A stretch of 64,000 nucleotides of DNA, taken from Ulva prolifera. Its lineage: Eukaryota; Chlorophyta; Ulvophyceae; Ulvales; Ulvaceae. The position numbers were made by a program, and so were the translations under genes. The stretch is from assembly GCA_023078555.1 (NCBI GenBank), contig CM041196.1:9566985-9630984 (forward strand). Reading direction: 5' to 3'. Below, in pieces: positions 32,926 through 44,816 of this stretch (its first letter is position 1; every line of letters starts with the position of its first letter). The notes below the pieces were generated by a model. That model saw only the letters and a program-made list of their open reading frames with translations. It had not been told where the DNA came from and did no database searches.

Positions 32926-35900
32926 CTAGTATAAATTCAGTAAATGTGGGAACCGGCTGCGCACCTCAGGTAGCGCGCCGCCCTCAGACGCCCAGAACGC
33001 ATCCTGCGATAGGAAGTCGACGCCGAGCAGGTGCGCCACGGTGCTGTGGAACATGGCCTGACCCGGCGCCTCCGCCAGCCGCGGCGCCATGCCGTTGCTC
33101 CCCGTCGACATCCCCTGATGCATCTGCAGCGCGCACGACACAGACATATCCGCCGCGGCGGCGCCCCCGGCCGCCGCCGCAGCCGCAGCCGCGGAGTCGG
33201 AGTCCTGGCTGTCCCCCGCGAGCGCCGCGACCGCGCTGAACACGCCCGCGAGCTGCGCGGCGTCGCTGACGGTCGTGTCTAGAAGGACCGCCCCGTCGCG
33301 GTGCCCTGGCAGCCACTCAATGACGCTGCCGTCGTCCTCGTCGGGGTCCTCGTCGTCGTCGGTGCCCTCCGGCGGGAGGGGCGGGAGGCTGCGGCGGAGG
33401 AAGCCGGAGGTGCTGCGGGGCCGCGGCAGCCCGAGGCGGAGCTTCGCGGCGGCGAGGGACTCCTTGAGAGCAGACTGGGAGATGTCGGCGTCGGTGTCGG
33501 GGTCGGGGGGTGCGGCGGCGGCGGCGGGGGAGGGGAGGGGGGGGCTGAGGGAGGCGAGGACGCTGCCGCTGGAGACACGATCGGTGGGCATGCCTTGGAC
33601 AGCCGCGCTCGCCTGCATGCGCGAAAGCGGCTGACATGAGAAACGGCTGCGCGAGCGGAGACATCAGAAACAATACTCCAGCAACCGAAGCGAGACGGGG
33701 GGGGGGGGGGGGGGGGGGGACTGGGCCATCATTCAGATGCGATGTCTTCCATTGCCGAGCCGGAATGCATGTGCAACACGGCACACACTACGATGTAATT
33801 CAGAACCCTTGGGTCGGCAGAAACGTGCACATATCCGACCGGACACCGCACGTGCAGGGGGCGGGGGGGCCCGCACCCCCGCAGGGGCGGCGCACCTGCT
33901 GGAAGCCGTTGGAGTCGATGTACGTCCCTGTGGCCACCTCGTGCTCCAGGTCCTGCAGGATGCGCATCACCTGCTCGAAGGAGGGCCGGTCCTCCAGCGC
34001 GGCACTCGTCGAGGCCTTCACCGTCAGGGTGTACGTCATCGGCACGCTGCCGGGGAGGTCCGGGAAGGCGGGGTCGAGGACGTAGGGTTGCCGGGTGGGG
34101 TCCGGGGGGCTGTCAGCGCCGCCGTCGGGCCTGCACAGCGCGCGGCGTGAGGCACCGGCTGCAGGGTGCGGGGAAGGCGGTCGCGCAACTGCGATGCCGT
34201 GCCGTGTGTGCTGGTGCGACCTCGCAGGCTCCCGAACCATGCAGCGATTGAATGGTTTGGGGGCAGCGAAAAGTCTGACTTCAGCCTATGCGCTGCTGAC
34301 ACATGGCCCCGACCCGTTGGAGATCTGCGTCAACACCTCGCTGCCATGCTGTCACCCTTGCAGGGCGCACTGGGGCGTCGGCCGCTGCTGCCGGGGATGC
34401 GGTGCGGACGGCCGCAGACTCAGGTATGCAGTGGGCGAGATTCCTGTGCCCTTTTCGGTCATTGCCCTTTCACTGATCCCGGTTTAAATCAAGCCGGTAT
34501 CGTACAGTGGGCGGACAGGTTCCGTGCTGTGCTGTGCTGTGCTGTGCCGAGGGCCGCACCTCTGCATGTACACTGGGCGGCCCATCATGAGCTCCCACAT
34601 GATGACCCCGAACGCGTAGACGTCGCTCGCGCGGTGCAGCTGTCGGCTGTGAAGGACCTCCGGAGCGATGTAGAACGGCGTCCCCCCCTGCGGGCCGCAC
34701 GCGTAGCCCTGGTCACGCGTCATGCGCATCGCCATGCCAAAGTCGGTGATCTTTGCGGCCGCGGAGCCGAGCAGCAGCGAGGACACGACGTCGCGGTGCC
34801 GCACGTCGTTGCACTGCACGCATGGGAGCCATGCGTTACTCAACGCGGGAATTGAGCTCACACACAGGTACATACGTGTAGTAAGTGAGCAGACGGAGGG
34901 GACATGGCGATTGGGAAGTGGGTGCAGGTGCGCAACGCAGTGCATGTGACGCATGCATGTGTCAGGGCGGACCTGGAGGAGGATGTTTGCGGGGGTGAGG
35001 TCGCCGTGGCAGATGCTCTTCTCATGCATGTAGCCCATGCCGGCACACACGTCGCGCAGCACGCTCATGATCGGCCGCCACCGCTGCGGCAGGTGGTGGG
35101 TGCGGAAGTAGCCGCGGGAGATCGCGGTGCGCAGGCTGCCCCCGTTGCAGAACTCCTGTAGCCACCGCACACGCGTCAGGCAGCTCCACGGAGTTGCAGG
35201 TCCGTGACGTCATGCTCGAGACGGCCGATGTGGTACATGCATGGGTGCAGGACTCCGCCACGTGCGCGCAGCTGCTAGCTACCTAAACTGTCACAAAATA
35301 TACCCAACGATAATGCTGGATATCGGAGGTATCTTATGATTCGCATCACTAACTACCAGTGCCGCACGAGGACTGCCAATTGTGCACAGGTGTAGGGGCC
35401 GCGCGCCTGGATGAGGTAGAGTTTGAAGACGTCGAGGCCGGCGCGGCTCTCCGCATCGACGCTGCACACGTCGGTTGCGTACGTGGCGACGATGTTCTGG
35501 TGCACGAGGTTGCTGGCGATCGCGGCCTCAGACGCCACGACGGCGGTCTTGCTCTCGCTGTCGCTGCTCTGGAAGAGCAGCGTCTTGATGGCCACCTCCA
35601 GCCCCCGCCACCGCCCTGCACCCACTTACACCACCCGCTTACCGCCACCCGCTCACACATGCGCGCTGATGCCGCTGGGATCGAACCACGCCTGAGCTCC
35701 GTGGCCACACAGACTCTGTGCAGGGGCCACAGCTCCGCCGAGGGGGCCAAGTCACCCTCGCAATGCCTAACCTGATCTGGGTCCGGACCCATTCACCCCG
35801 TGCGCTCGAGCGTATCAGAGCGTCCAAACTTTGAAGGAAGCGTTATGACGGGCTTATCAAAGAACGAGTGTGTGCGCACGTGTATGCATGTGTACGTCAG

Positions 35901-38900
35901 GCCGCGCGGAGGGGGGGGGGAGAAAGAGGGAAGGGAGGAGAGGGCGCACCATGGTGCACGGTGCCGAAGCCGCCGCGGCCGAGCAGCCCGAAGATCTGGA
36001 TGTCCTGGTCGTGCAGGTCGTGCCGCAACTCCCGCTGCAGGTCCCGGATCGCCATCTCGACGGCCGTCTTGACATGCGCGACCGTCGCCGCGTCCGCCGC
36101 GGGGCCGCCGCCGCTGCCGTCCCCTGTCCCTGCACGCATGCGCGAACCATTCGTCGGGCTCAGCAACAGGGGCCGCCGCCGATACACACACAGTTGTATG
36201 ACTGCCGCCTTCTGTCCAAGGACGCGCAAGAACATGCAGATGCAACCACACGGATACTCAGAGCTGCAGGACACAGCAACCACAGCCAAAGACAGCAAGA
36301 CGATTCCCAGGACACGTTGTGTGCAAATTGCCTGTACGTCACGTTCACAGTTGCCAGGCCGCTACCGGAATGCATTTATGGACTAAGCAGAGCACGGCAC
36401 GGCACAGCACAGCGCAGCGCACCGTCCATAGCATCACCCATCGTCGACCCGTTGTCCTCCGGGTCCGTGTGTGCCGCCGCCGGCGTCGCCGGATCAAGGC
36501 CCCTGTGGCCACCGCTGCTGCCGCTCGCGCCTGACGCCTCCGGCTCCAGCGGTACCGCATCCCCCGCCGCAGCCCCACGCACCGGCGCAGCCTTCACCGC
36601 CGCCAGCACCGTCTTGGCACTGAGGTGGTCCCCCCACGCAGACCACTGCTTCAGCGCCGGCTCCACGTCCATCGCCGCCGCCGCCGCCGCGGACACCTTC
36701 GGGGCCTCGAGCGGCCCGACGCTCACGCTGCCGACGATGCTCACGCTTGTGCTCGTGCTGTGGCTACCAGTGCCGCCGCCGCTCGAGCGCGCCGGGGCCT
36801 CCCGGCTACAGCGGCCGCCGCGGCTCGCGCCAGCGCTGCTGCGCCGTTTCCCCTTCCGAGCCCGTTTCGACGGCCCCGCCCCGCCTGCGCTGCCGCCGTT
36901 CCTGTCGTCCCGGCTGAGATCCGGGCCGCCGCCGAAGTGCGGCGTGGCCGCACCCTGAGGCTGCGCGGCCTCGGGACCCATCGGCGGCATCGCGAGGTGC
37001 AGCCACGTGTCATGCATCGCCATCGAGCTACCCCCACCCCCACCCGCATCGCCCGACATCCCCACCAGAGCCAACTCTGCGGGCGGGAGCCTGACTCTGT
37101 GGCTAGAGGGGGCCCGCGCGGATAGCAGCGGCGACACCGCGTGCGCCGTCGCGGAGGTGCTGATTACCGAGGGTGGGTTCAGCGCGGCCGATTCGTCGTC
37201 AGCGGTGCCGGCCATGGACGCGGTGGGAGCTTCATGCGATGCGACGCGGTTCCGCGGCGGTGCGATCACGAGGTGGACGTCGGCGGGGAAGGGTTGGCTG
37301 TGGCCGGGGGCGTGTGTGGGGGTATGTGGCATGTGGCCGGCCCACAGGGCGGGCTCCGGGCGGTGGCGGAAGAAGCATGCAGCGCCGAGGCCGGCGACGG
37401 CAACTGCACATACAGCAGGGGGGGGATACTGATGCACGCTGACTTTCGCACCAGACTGCATGGAGGTCTCTGTGCGAGGTAGTGAACAGGATGCTGCGGA
37501 GGCAGGGTTCTTGGAAGAACACGGCATCAAGCACCAGGCGGATGGCTACATGATATATGTATCTAGTACACAAGAACTGCTTTGACATTCCCGGACTGGC
37601 CTCTCCAGTGTGGCGTCACGAAACACAGGTTCTGGATGCGATGGGGTGGGCTCAGGATCTGCCAGAGCAGCTGACGTGGCTCGCAGTGTGCGGCAGCCAG
37701 AACAGTACTACAACCGGGCAGAGCGCCACAGCGGCATGCATAGCTCCGTACCGAGGCTGAACACTACCACCAGCGGCTGCCAGATGCGTGCAGCGCCGCC
37801 GTTCCCGGCCCCGCCCTCAGACATCCCCGCCGGGGAGTCTATGGCCTCTGCGGCCAATGGCTCAGCCGGGACCTCCCTGCTGCCGGCGCCTACCGGACTC
37901 GCGAGCGCCACGCGCGGCTGCGCCGGCGGCCTCGGCGCCTCCGGTGGCGGCACCTCGTTCACGTCAAACCCCTGAAGTTGGACGCCGTCCTGCACGGCGG
38001 ACTTCGCCGCGGAGACCGCGGCCACGGCCGCGTCGGGGTCCGGCCCCGCCCACAGCGCCGTCGAGATGTACGCGTACTGCTGGCCGAGGTGGCGGGGGAG
38101 CTCGTAGAGGCGGAAGGTGCCGTTGAGGAAGAAGATCGCGGTCGCGGCGCCGGCGCCGGCGCTGTGCACGGGCGACGCGATGAACGCGGCGCGGGGCTGG
38201 TACAGCGCCAGGCTGTAGACCGGCTGCAGCTCGGAGATAAACTGCACCGCATGCTGCTGTGTATTGTCGACACGATGCGCTTGGCTTTGATTTACAAGCA
38301 CGAGGGCTTGTCTCCGGAGAATCAGCCGTGAGGGTCGGGCGGCTGGAGATGTGGCTGCAGTGGCACCTTGCCAGGTGCACGGCGCTGCGCTGCATGCACC
38401 ACGGCGTGTCCATGCATGCAGCCACACGCGTGGATCCGGTGAAGCGTCTCTGCAACGATCAAGCGCCGGGCGCGGGCGCGTGCGCGTGCGCTGCGGTGGG
38501 CGGAGGCTCACACCGTGTCGCGCAGGCGCGCCTCGCACTCCCGCATCTCCACCGTGATGTTCTCGCCGGGGCCAAACACCTGCAGTGCGGCATCGCGGAC
38601 GGTGCGGCCGTGCGTTATGCTGGGCATGGTGTCCACGAGGCAGCGCGCAAGGCGCAGCGTGCCTCCGGGGGCAACCGATAACGGGCCGGTGCTGCCATGC
38701 GTGAAGAGCTTCGCGCCGCGGCAGTCGATCGCCACATCAGCGCCCTGCGGCACCGCGGCCGCCGGCAGACTCCAGAGTGAGATTTCCCTGTAGCCACACC
38801 CGCGCCGCGTGAGTTCGCCGCACGCTCCCCGGGCCCCGGCTGAGCGTCTGCTACCTGCTCCGTGTGGGGGCAGTGGCGGACAGTGGAGACCTCGCCTGAT

Positions 38901-41900
38901 GCATGGTTAGCATGCATTGCGCACGGCCGCTGTTTTTCGTCGTGGCAATTGTGTATATGGATCCTGTAAGGTCCACTCACATCATATGCACGTATACATC
39001 ATGAATGGCCGTTTCAGCATGACCACAGCATGTGAATTCAGGTTGCTGTGCACGTTGTCAAAAACCACCAGTTAAAAAAACGCATCGCTGCAAGGGGTGA
39101 GGTGGGCCGAAACCGCGCCCGTTGGTGTGACTGTCTGATAGCACAAAACAGCGTACACATCATACAAGCGTGCAGCGGGCGCTGACGAACACCGGCTGAC
39201 TGGCCACTGCCGTAGTCTCCCGCACGGGCACGGCCCTCGCAGGGTGTCTAGTTCTGAGATCTGAGGGGGTTCCGGTAGTTCCACAGAGGCCTCTCTGCTC
39301 CCCGCAAGAAACGACGGCTCGTCGGCACATACGCCATCAGCGTGTGACGTGGCCATGGTGCGGCGTGCGCATATGTGTGCTGTGTGCTGTGTGCTGTGCT
39401 CGGGTACGTTGACATCCACTCGCAACAAACATGGCACCAGATTGCACAGGCTCACACTCGCCATCGATGGTTTCTCCCCTGCAGTGCTGCCCGGCCCGCA
39501 GTCTCTGTCTTTGTAATACAGGCTCACACGACTGTATGCTAGGGCACCAAACACATGTTCTCTTCTTCTTAAGGCATCGGAATCAACAGCATCCACTGAT
39601 AACGGACACGGTCGTGCGTGTGAAGTGCCCTGGGAGGACAGACAACGACGGAGCCCCGCCCCGGCGGAGCCGCCGCGGCCCTGACGCATGGGCAGATGTG
39701 CACAGGGTGCCGTGTCTAGTCAGCGGCGGGCTCACGCGGCGCTTGCGCTGCCTGCGGCTGTGGTGTGAGCGCATTGGGCTGGGGCAGAGGCAGTGTTCTC
39801 GCTGTTGTCGCGGTGGCACCCGCTCCGCCGCCTTTGTCCTTGCGACACACACACACACACACACACCTCCCGTGGCCGGCCTCCCAACAAATGACAGTGG
39901 TCGAGCTCGCAGACTCGATTGCATAGGGGCGCGGGGCCGGGCCACAGCGTGCATCTTCTCACGCGCGGAGAGGTGCGTAGATGCCTGTGTCAGAGTGTGT
40001 GCGGGCCGCGCCCCACGGCCCGCACTGGGTCCCTGTGGGAGCCGCGTCCCGGCGGGCTCGGCCGCGATCGCCAGCACGGGAGATCACCAGCACGGGTCGC
40101 GGACCCCATCGGCACCGAGGCCGCCGGGATGCGGCCCCCACAGGGACTGGCGCGGGCCGCGCCCCGCGGTGGGCTCGGTGCCTGCGGTGGCGATGCTGCT
40201 GACGGTGAAGGGTTGCAAGCAGGCTGACGGTGCTGCTGGCAGTCATCCAGCAGTGGCATTGCTGACACGGCCGGCCGGTGCGCTCTGTGGATCAACACAA
40301 CACAGTTCTGCAATTGCAAGTGTCACTGCAGCCAGTGTTCAAGGAGAAGAATCGAACGCATGCGGACAGTGTCCACGTGGGCTGTTCTAGTCGGATTGGA
40401 CGTGGCGCAAGTGGATAGTGAGTGCCCTGGTAGAGTTGAGTAGGGCTATTCGTCGCCGGGGGACTCACTATGTGCCTTGCGACAGCTACCTGTGTGGCCG
40501 GTGCCGGCGATTGGGCTACCAGCTGCATGCATGTGTTTTTGTGGGCGGCTTCTGTGGAGCTGTTTGGAGATCAATGATACATCTGGTACGTGTGGGAATG
40601 CTTTGGACTGTGGTTTGGTCACCAGACTCTGGTGTTGATAGGTGCTGCTTAAATGAATGGCGCCAGTGCTCTTCTGTTCCACAGCCTGTGCGAGTGTAAC
40701 TTGCAACCGCACGGGAGCATATCAGAGTCACATGCGTCGAGCCTGACCTCCAACCGAGCACAGTGGAAGCTGTCATGCGACTCGCTCCTTCAACGCCAGC
40801 CTCGCCGTGAAGCAGCTCATCTGGCGACGCGTATATGGCATGCAGCAAGGGCTAGCCTGACCGACGGGCTCAGACCATTCCAAGCCTTGGCACGGCACTC
40901 ACAGAAAGCGAAAACAGCATCTGCCTGAGCCATGCTTTGCTCTGACGAGACCTCAGCATGCTCGCGCGCTGCCGACATGGTATGCAGAGCCATGCTGGTC
41001 AACGATCATGGCGCTGTGCACATTCTGCGCAGCGCCCGAGGCTGCAGCCTTCTGTCCCGGATTGGACCCGCTGATATCCAGGGAGCTACTTGAGGACGGT
41101 GCGAACTTTACTTGATAAGACGGTTTAGGTCAACGAGGGCGGGCGACTCTGTGTTCAGTCGTGATCGCCATCATGGTGGCCGTCAGCGCTGGTTGGTGTT
41201 ATTATGTGCATGCGGCATGTGGGATGCACATACGGACACGCTAGGCAGTCTACTGTAATTGAGTCTCTTGTACCACTAATTGTGTGCGCTTACGCTTTCG
41301 ATAAGAAGGCTGCAGAAACACTAGTCAATCGGTTGTCTACGAGCAAGCTGTGACCGGCTCACCGGAACTTGCGAAACACAGGCCAGTGCGCATGAACGGC
41401 GTCGATAAGCTGTTATCAGGCACCATGTGTTGTCAGCGCCTCCACTAGACGTCTGAATCGCTGTTGCCGATATATGCATGTTCGGCTCGAATGCAGCAGC
41501 TTGGCGCGACACTGAAGCAATGCCATTGTGAGAGGGCCCGTTTTGAGGCAGCTGTACAAAGCAACTTCTGAGCGGCATGTTTTCGTCGTTATCGATATTC
41601 CTGGGGGCGTCAGCGTAGCTGGTGACAACTGCGCGCTGCTACACATGCAGTGAGCATTCGCATGCTGAACGACGACATGGCAAGCCAGCCACAATAAAAA
41701 AGAACAGTATCCGGGAAGGACCATACTTTCCTCCGGTGTAGCACAAGCTCAAAGCCTCGGTCCCAGCGGCCTCGATCTGCGCCCTGAGTTCCTTCGCGTC
41801 AGGGAATGCTGTGCAGTTAGGACTGCCTCCTGTCTCTGACACTGGCTGGCACCTCACGAGCGCTGCAGGGCAGCACACAAGCGACAGAAATAGTATCCGT

Positions 41901-41965
41901 GATGCAAGCTGCTGCACTGCCGTTTTTCCGTTGATTGCTACGAATCGCCTAGGCGGACGTGACAT
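32926..41965 (-). CDS. Receptor-like protein kinase C, 10 exons
   Basis: Third paralogue, about 1243 aa. Exons (minus): 41965-41727, 38787-38514, 38241-37752, 37403-36423, 36129-35950, 35615-35407, 35155-34973, 34813-34560, 34130-33896, 33612-32926, all in phase. N-terminal hydrophobic segment ILFLSLVCCPAALVRC after a basic leader suggests a signal peptide. Exon 2 has VAIDCRGAKL...GGTLRLARC, beta-helix-like. TM about 327-347 (PLVVVFSL + VAVAGLGAACFF) across a phase-1 intron. The juxtamembrane region is split into two exons, unlike A and B. Kinase: GRGGFGTV, VAIK (K732), HGDLTPAN (841-848, non-RD), TDFGMA (D876), APE, DVYAFGVIMWE. Intron 6 uses a GC donor (CAG|GCGCGC). A tail of about 230 aa contains an acidic cluster DDDEDPDEDD. 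Intron 1 is 2.9 kb. Membrane signalling role inferred. Confidence 0.85.
33697..33719. repeat. G23 homopolymer (C23 in gene sense) in kinase C intron 9
   Basis: Reads C in the direction of kinase C and lies about 85 bp before the acceptor of the last exon. Confidence 0.9.
39840..40190. repeat. GC-rich inverted and direct repeats in kinase C intron 1
   Basis: A CA run (39845-39866) is followed by imperfect inverted arms at about 40021-40055 and 40121-40155, sharing GTCCCTGTGGG and TCCCGGCGG. A direct repeat GCGGGCCGCGCCCC occurs at 40001 and 40152. No protein is supported, although long open frames cross this GC-rich tract. Confidence 0.6.
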
Positions 41966-43176
41966 GCTACGCGGCCGAGCAAAGAAGAGGCGACCACGCC
42001 CATTTGCGTCCCTTCAAACACAATACTCGCCAAGCATACATTCGAGGATGGGGACTGCCTCGCTGACGCTCCAGCGGCCGCTATCAAGGGCCCAGGTGGA
42101 CTGTACCTACGCTCGGCGTTGACATGCCACAAGCTGGCTGCGGTCAACGCTACATTCTTGGCGTCGAGAAGCAATAGCTAGAAGCTTCAGGCACTTCTTG
42201 TGCGCGCCACCATGGCCCATGCGGAGGGCGTACTGATCGGGCGGACTAGCCGCGAAATAGACACCGCATTTGCAAACTTGCGACCGAACGGCGGTGACCG
42301 CGCTGTCTCGCGCTTGGTCAAGTGGGTTTGAGAGCGCCGTGCAGTTGAATATTGCAACATCGTTCTCGATATCGCGTGTCCCATAAAATCACGCGACGTG
42401 CCAATGTGACCGGAGTGCATCGCGATCTACAGGATCTACACACATTCTGGCTCCTGTAGAGCTGGAGCTTGTACCAGTGGCCAAGCCGAACAGGGCGAGG
42501 GGTGGCGAGAGATCGTCGGACAGAATTTACAGAAGCTTCTCCCGAAGATCAATTGAACCACCATGGGTCTGAACAAACGCTTCCGCGTAGAGCAAGCTTT
42601 CGACCCTGACGCTGCAGCATGCTGCGTCCACTCATCCGCACGGCCACCGCGCAGCTGACGCTCCGCATGCGATGCAGTAAACTTCAGCAATCGAAATAAC
42701 ACTCTGCAACGTGGAGCCGACCCTCCGGCCCCTCCCGACTCAGCAAATGCCACGCGGCGCCGGCATGCAGCACGGCCGTCAGCTCTGGTTACGCGGCCCC
42801 GTCAGTCGCAGCTTGCATCGCGCGGAATCATAGTGCGCTTCGGCATTCGCGCGCGACGATACGCATTCCGGTTCGCGCACATGACGCTGCGTTCGTGCCA
42901 CTTTCTCGAGCGAGATACATATATACCCCCCAATCTCGTGCGTGTGGGTCGTGTGAGGCCAGACCGATCCGCTGCCAGTCCGGCGATCATGATATTCTGT
43001 TGTAAACATATCGCGATACTAACCCCCGCGATATATCGTATACGACAAGTCATTTCGAATGCACGCAAGCTGTGAGTGCCGCCAGCGGCTGCAGCGCATG
43101 CGGAAGCAGCCGCACCTGCCGCCACGTGGCATACGCGCCGTTCACAAATTCCACGTGGCACAGTTCGCGTCATGAC

Positions 43177-43223
43177 GCTGTGCATCATGGGCGACCCCAC
43201 GGTGCTTGCCCATGATGCACAGC
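43177..43223. repeat. Perfect 16-bp inverted repeat
   Basis: GCTGTGCATCATGGGC at 43177-43192 and its exact reverse complement at 43208-43223, separated by 15 nt. It is preceded by another short repeat, CCACGTGGCA (43151-43160). Confidence 0.85.
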
Positions 43224-43771
43224 GGCTGGGATCATACAACAGATCTCATGAGAACAGGGCGACGTACACATAGTTGCAGTCATCATATGCATGAGATAAC
43301 GTTGTGTTCGATTTGTTGAGCTGCTGCCACGTGCCAGTCCAACACGCATTCATGCATGCGTGCATGCGCCCAGGGCCCCTCTGCAGTGCACCCTAGCAAG
43401 GCTGGCTCTTGTTAACTTTCAGTGCGGGGACACAGCATTGCGGCAGGCCTGGCTATGGGCACCTGGCAGCTTCAGTCCCAATCCGAAGCACGCACCCGAA
43501 ACGGAAATTTACGTGTGTTTCGGGTGCACAGGCTATGCAATGGAACAGTCCTAGGCTGCAACATTCAGAACGTTGTGCGCAGGCATGTGCTGCATGCACA
43601 GTATGTCGCATGACAGACCACTTGGGCATTGACAAAATATTGTCGGACATGGCGATTGGTGCAAGGCCTAGGGGCGGCTGTAGGGCAGTCCAGTAAAAAT
43701 ATCACAAGAACCTGGGTCATGGCATGACCACTAGCGCACCAACGCAATTCAACCAACACATAGCAACATGT

Positions 43772-43810
43772 GGCAATCCAGTGGTATACCGGCCATATCA
43801 CTGGATTGCC
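43772..43810. repeat. 39-bp imperfect palindrome of the hairpin family
   Basis: Begins GGCAATCCAGTGGTAT and ends ATATCACTGGATTGCC around CCGG. A third arm, GCAATCCAGTGGTAT, follows at about 43861. Same family as 32722-32815. Confidence 0.75.
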
Positions 43811-44256
43811 ACACAACACCCAGCACCGACTCAAGGAGCAGTTGCTCCAGCACCAATAGAGCAATCCAGTGGTATGTCTGCTTCACTCGCGGCCTGCCAG
43901 TGGCCACGATCATGGCTGCTCGAGCAGCCTGAGGGGCAAGGCCAATCGTCAACAGCTCCCTAGGCCTGTTGAAGGACTGCATGTGCCCCTGGGCATGGCT
44001 GTCCTCTAGACTCTGAGGTCAGAGGCTGCCCCGAGCTGCCAGCAAAAGCTGTGAGGTAAATCTGGAAGTCAACACCTAGGCAATAGCTGTGTATCTGACA
44101 ATCATCATTGCGCAGCAGCAGCCACCATCGGCACCTGCATGTGCTCCACATGCATCTATATCAGTTAGCAATTATAATTGGTGGGTGTGCTGGATGACTC
44201 GGAGCACTGCCAGTGCAGTGCAGATGGGCCCGGCATGGGCCTCAGGGTGTGTTGAC

Positions 44257-44329
44257 GCAGCCTATGCATGCATAGGCTGCATCAAATCGCTGCCCGGGCG
44301 CCTATGCATAGGCGTCCGGGCAGCGATTT
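44257..44329. repeat. Two adjacent long palindromes
   Basis: A perfect 24-bp palindrome (44257-44280, centre ATGCAT) is followed 3 bp later by a 46-bp palindrome (44284-44329, same ATGCAT centre) with a single mismatched pair. Both contain CCTATGCAT. Confidence 0.85.
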
Positions 44330-44429
44330 TGCGGCTGCAGCTGCAGCTGTTTTCGTGCTTCACGGCATGTGGTCCGGGTCATACCCACCAAAAAAACCAG
44401 GTACCAGGTACCTGTGTAACGTGAAGCAA

Positions 44430-44510
44430 AGTAACACTAAATTGACTGCGTCGTATGCTATTGGACATTGACAACTCCGAGTTAACAGGACCACATATGC
44501 AGAAGGGGTG
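44430..44510 (+). repeat. Dispersed repeat Y
   Basis: Contains GCTATTGGACATTGACAACT and GAGTTAACAGGACCACATATG. Related copies: 58235-58330 (minus), 47225-47285 (plus), diverged ones near 46965-47012 (plus) and 31260-31300 (minus). In the 47.2- and 58.3-kb copies one frame encodes a peptide near LSRILLDID, hinting at origin from a coding sequence. Confidence 0.55.
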
Positions 44511-44604
44511 AACCACCTGGAACCCCCTCAGACGACCGTACGCAAATGCAACTCACAGGGCCTCCTCCTGTGCTAAGCGTACGGCCGTTTCGATTCCCCA
44601 AAGC

Positions 44605-44675
44605 GCACGCAGAATCGAACCCACGACCTCCTGAAACGGAGGTGTACTGTACTTTCCTTGACCACGGCTCCGTGC
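44605..44675 (-). other. tRNA-like sequence (possible tRNA pseudogene or SINE head)
   Basis: The 71 nt on the minus strand contain a good B-box-like block GGGTTCGATTC, an A-box-like GCCGTGGTCAAGG, complementary ends GCACGGA/TGCGTGC (6 of 7 pairs) and an anticodon-like hairpin CCTCC-GTTTCA-GGAGG. The D and T stems pair poorly and the anticodon loop is one nucleotide short, so I do not call a functional tRNA. Confidence 0.3.
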
Positions 44676-44816
44676 GAAAGAACAGAGCAGCTGCTGGTCA
44701 ACATGATGCAGTCACAATCCCATTGAACTGCGGGGCGGAGCTGTTGCAGCTCTGACCAATACAGTCCTGGTAGTAATTCAGAGAGGCTGGTGATGGTTGA
44801 GGGAAACCTGCAGTGT

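Noticed and set aside
35870-36958. 362-codon plus-strand open frame
   Set aside because: Antisense to kinase C exons 4-5; the sense frame carries TM and glycine-loop motifs in phase.
39832-39866. Another retroelement 3' end (CTTTGTCCTTGCGAC) followed by CA repeats
   Set aside because: Only about 12 matching bases and no target-site duplication; could be chance beside a microsatellite.
39431-40390. 319-codon plus-strand open frame
   Set aside because: Lies wholly inside kinase C intron 1 on the opposite strand, crosses CA repeats and a GC-rich inverted repeat, and has no domain-like sequence; an open frame by GC bias.
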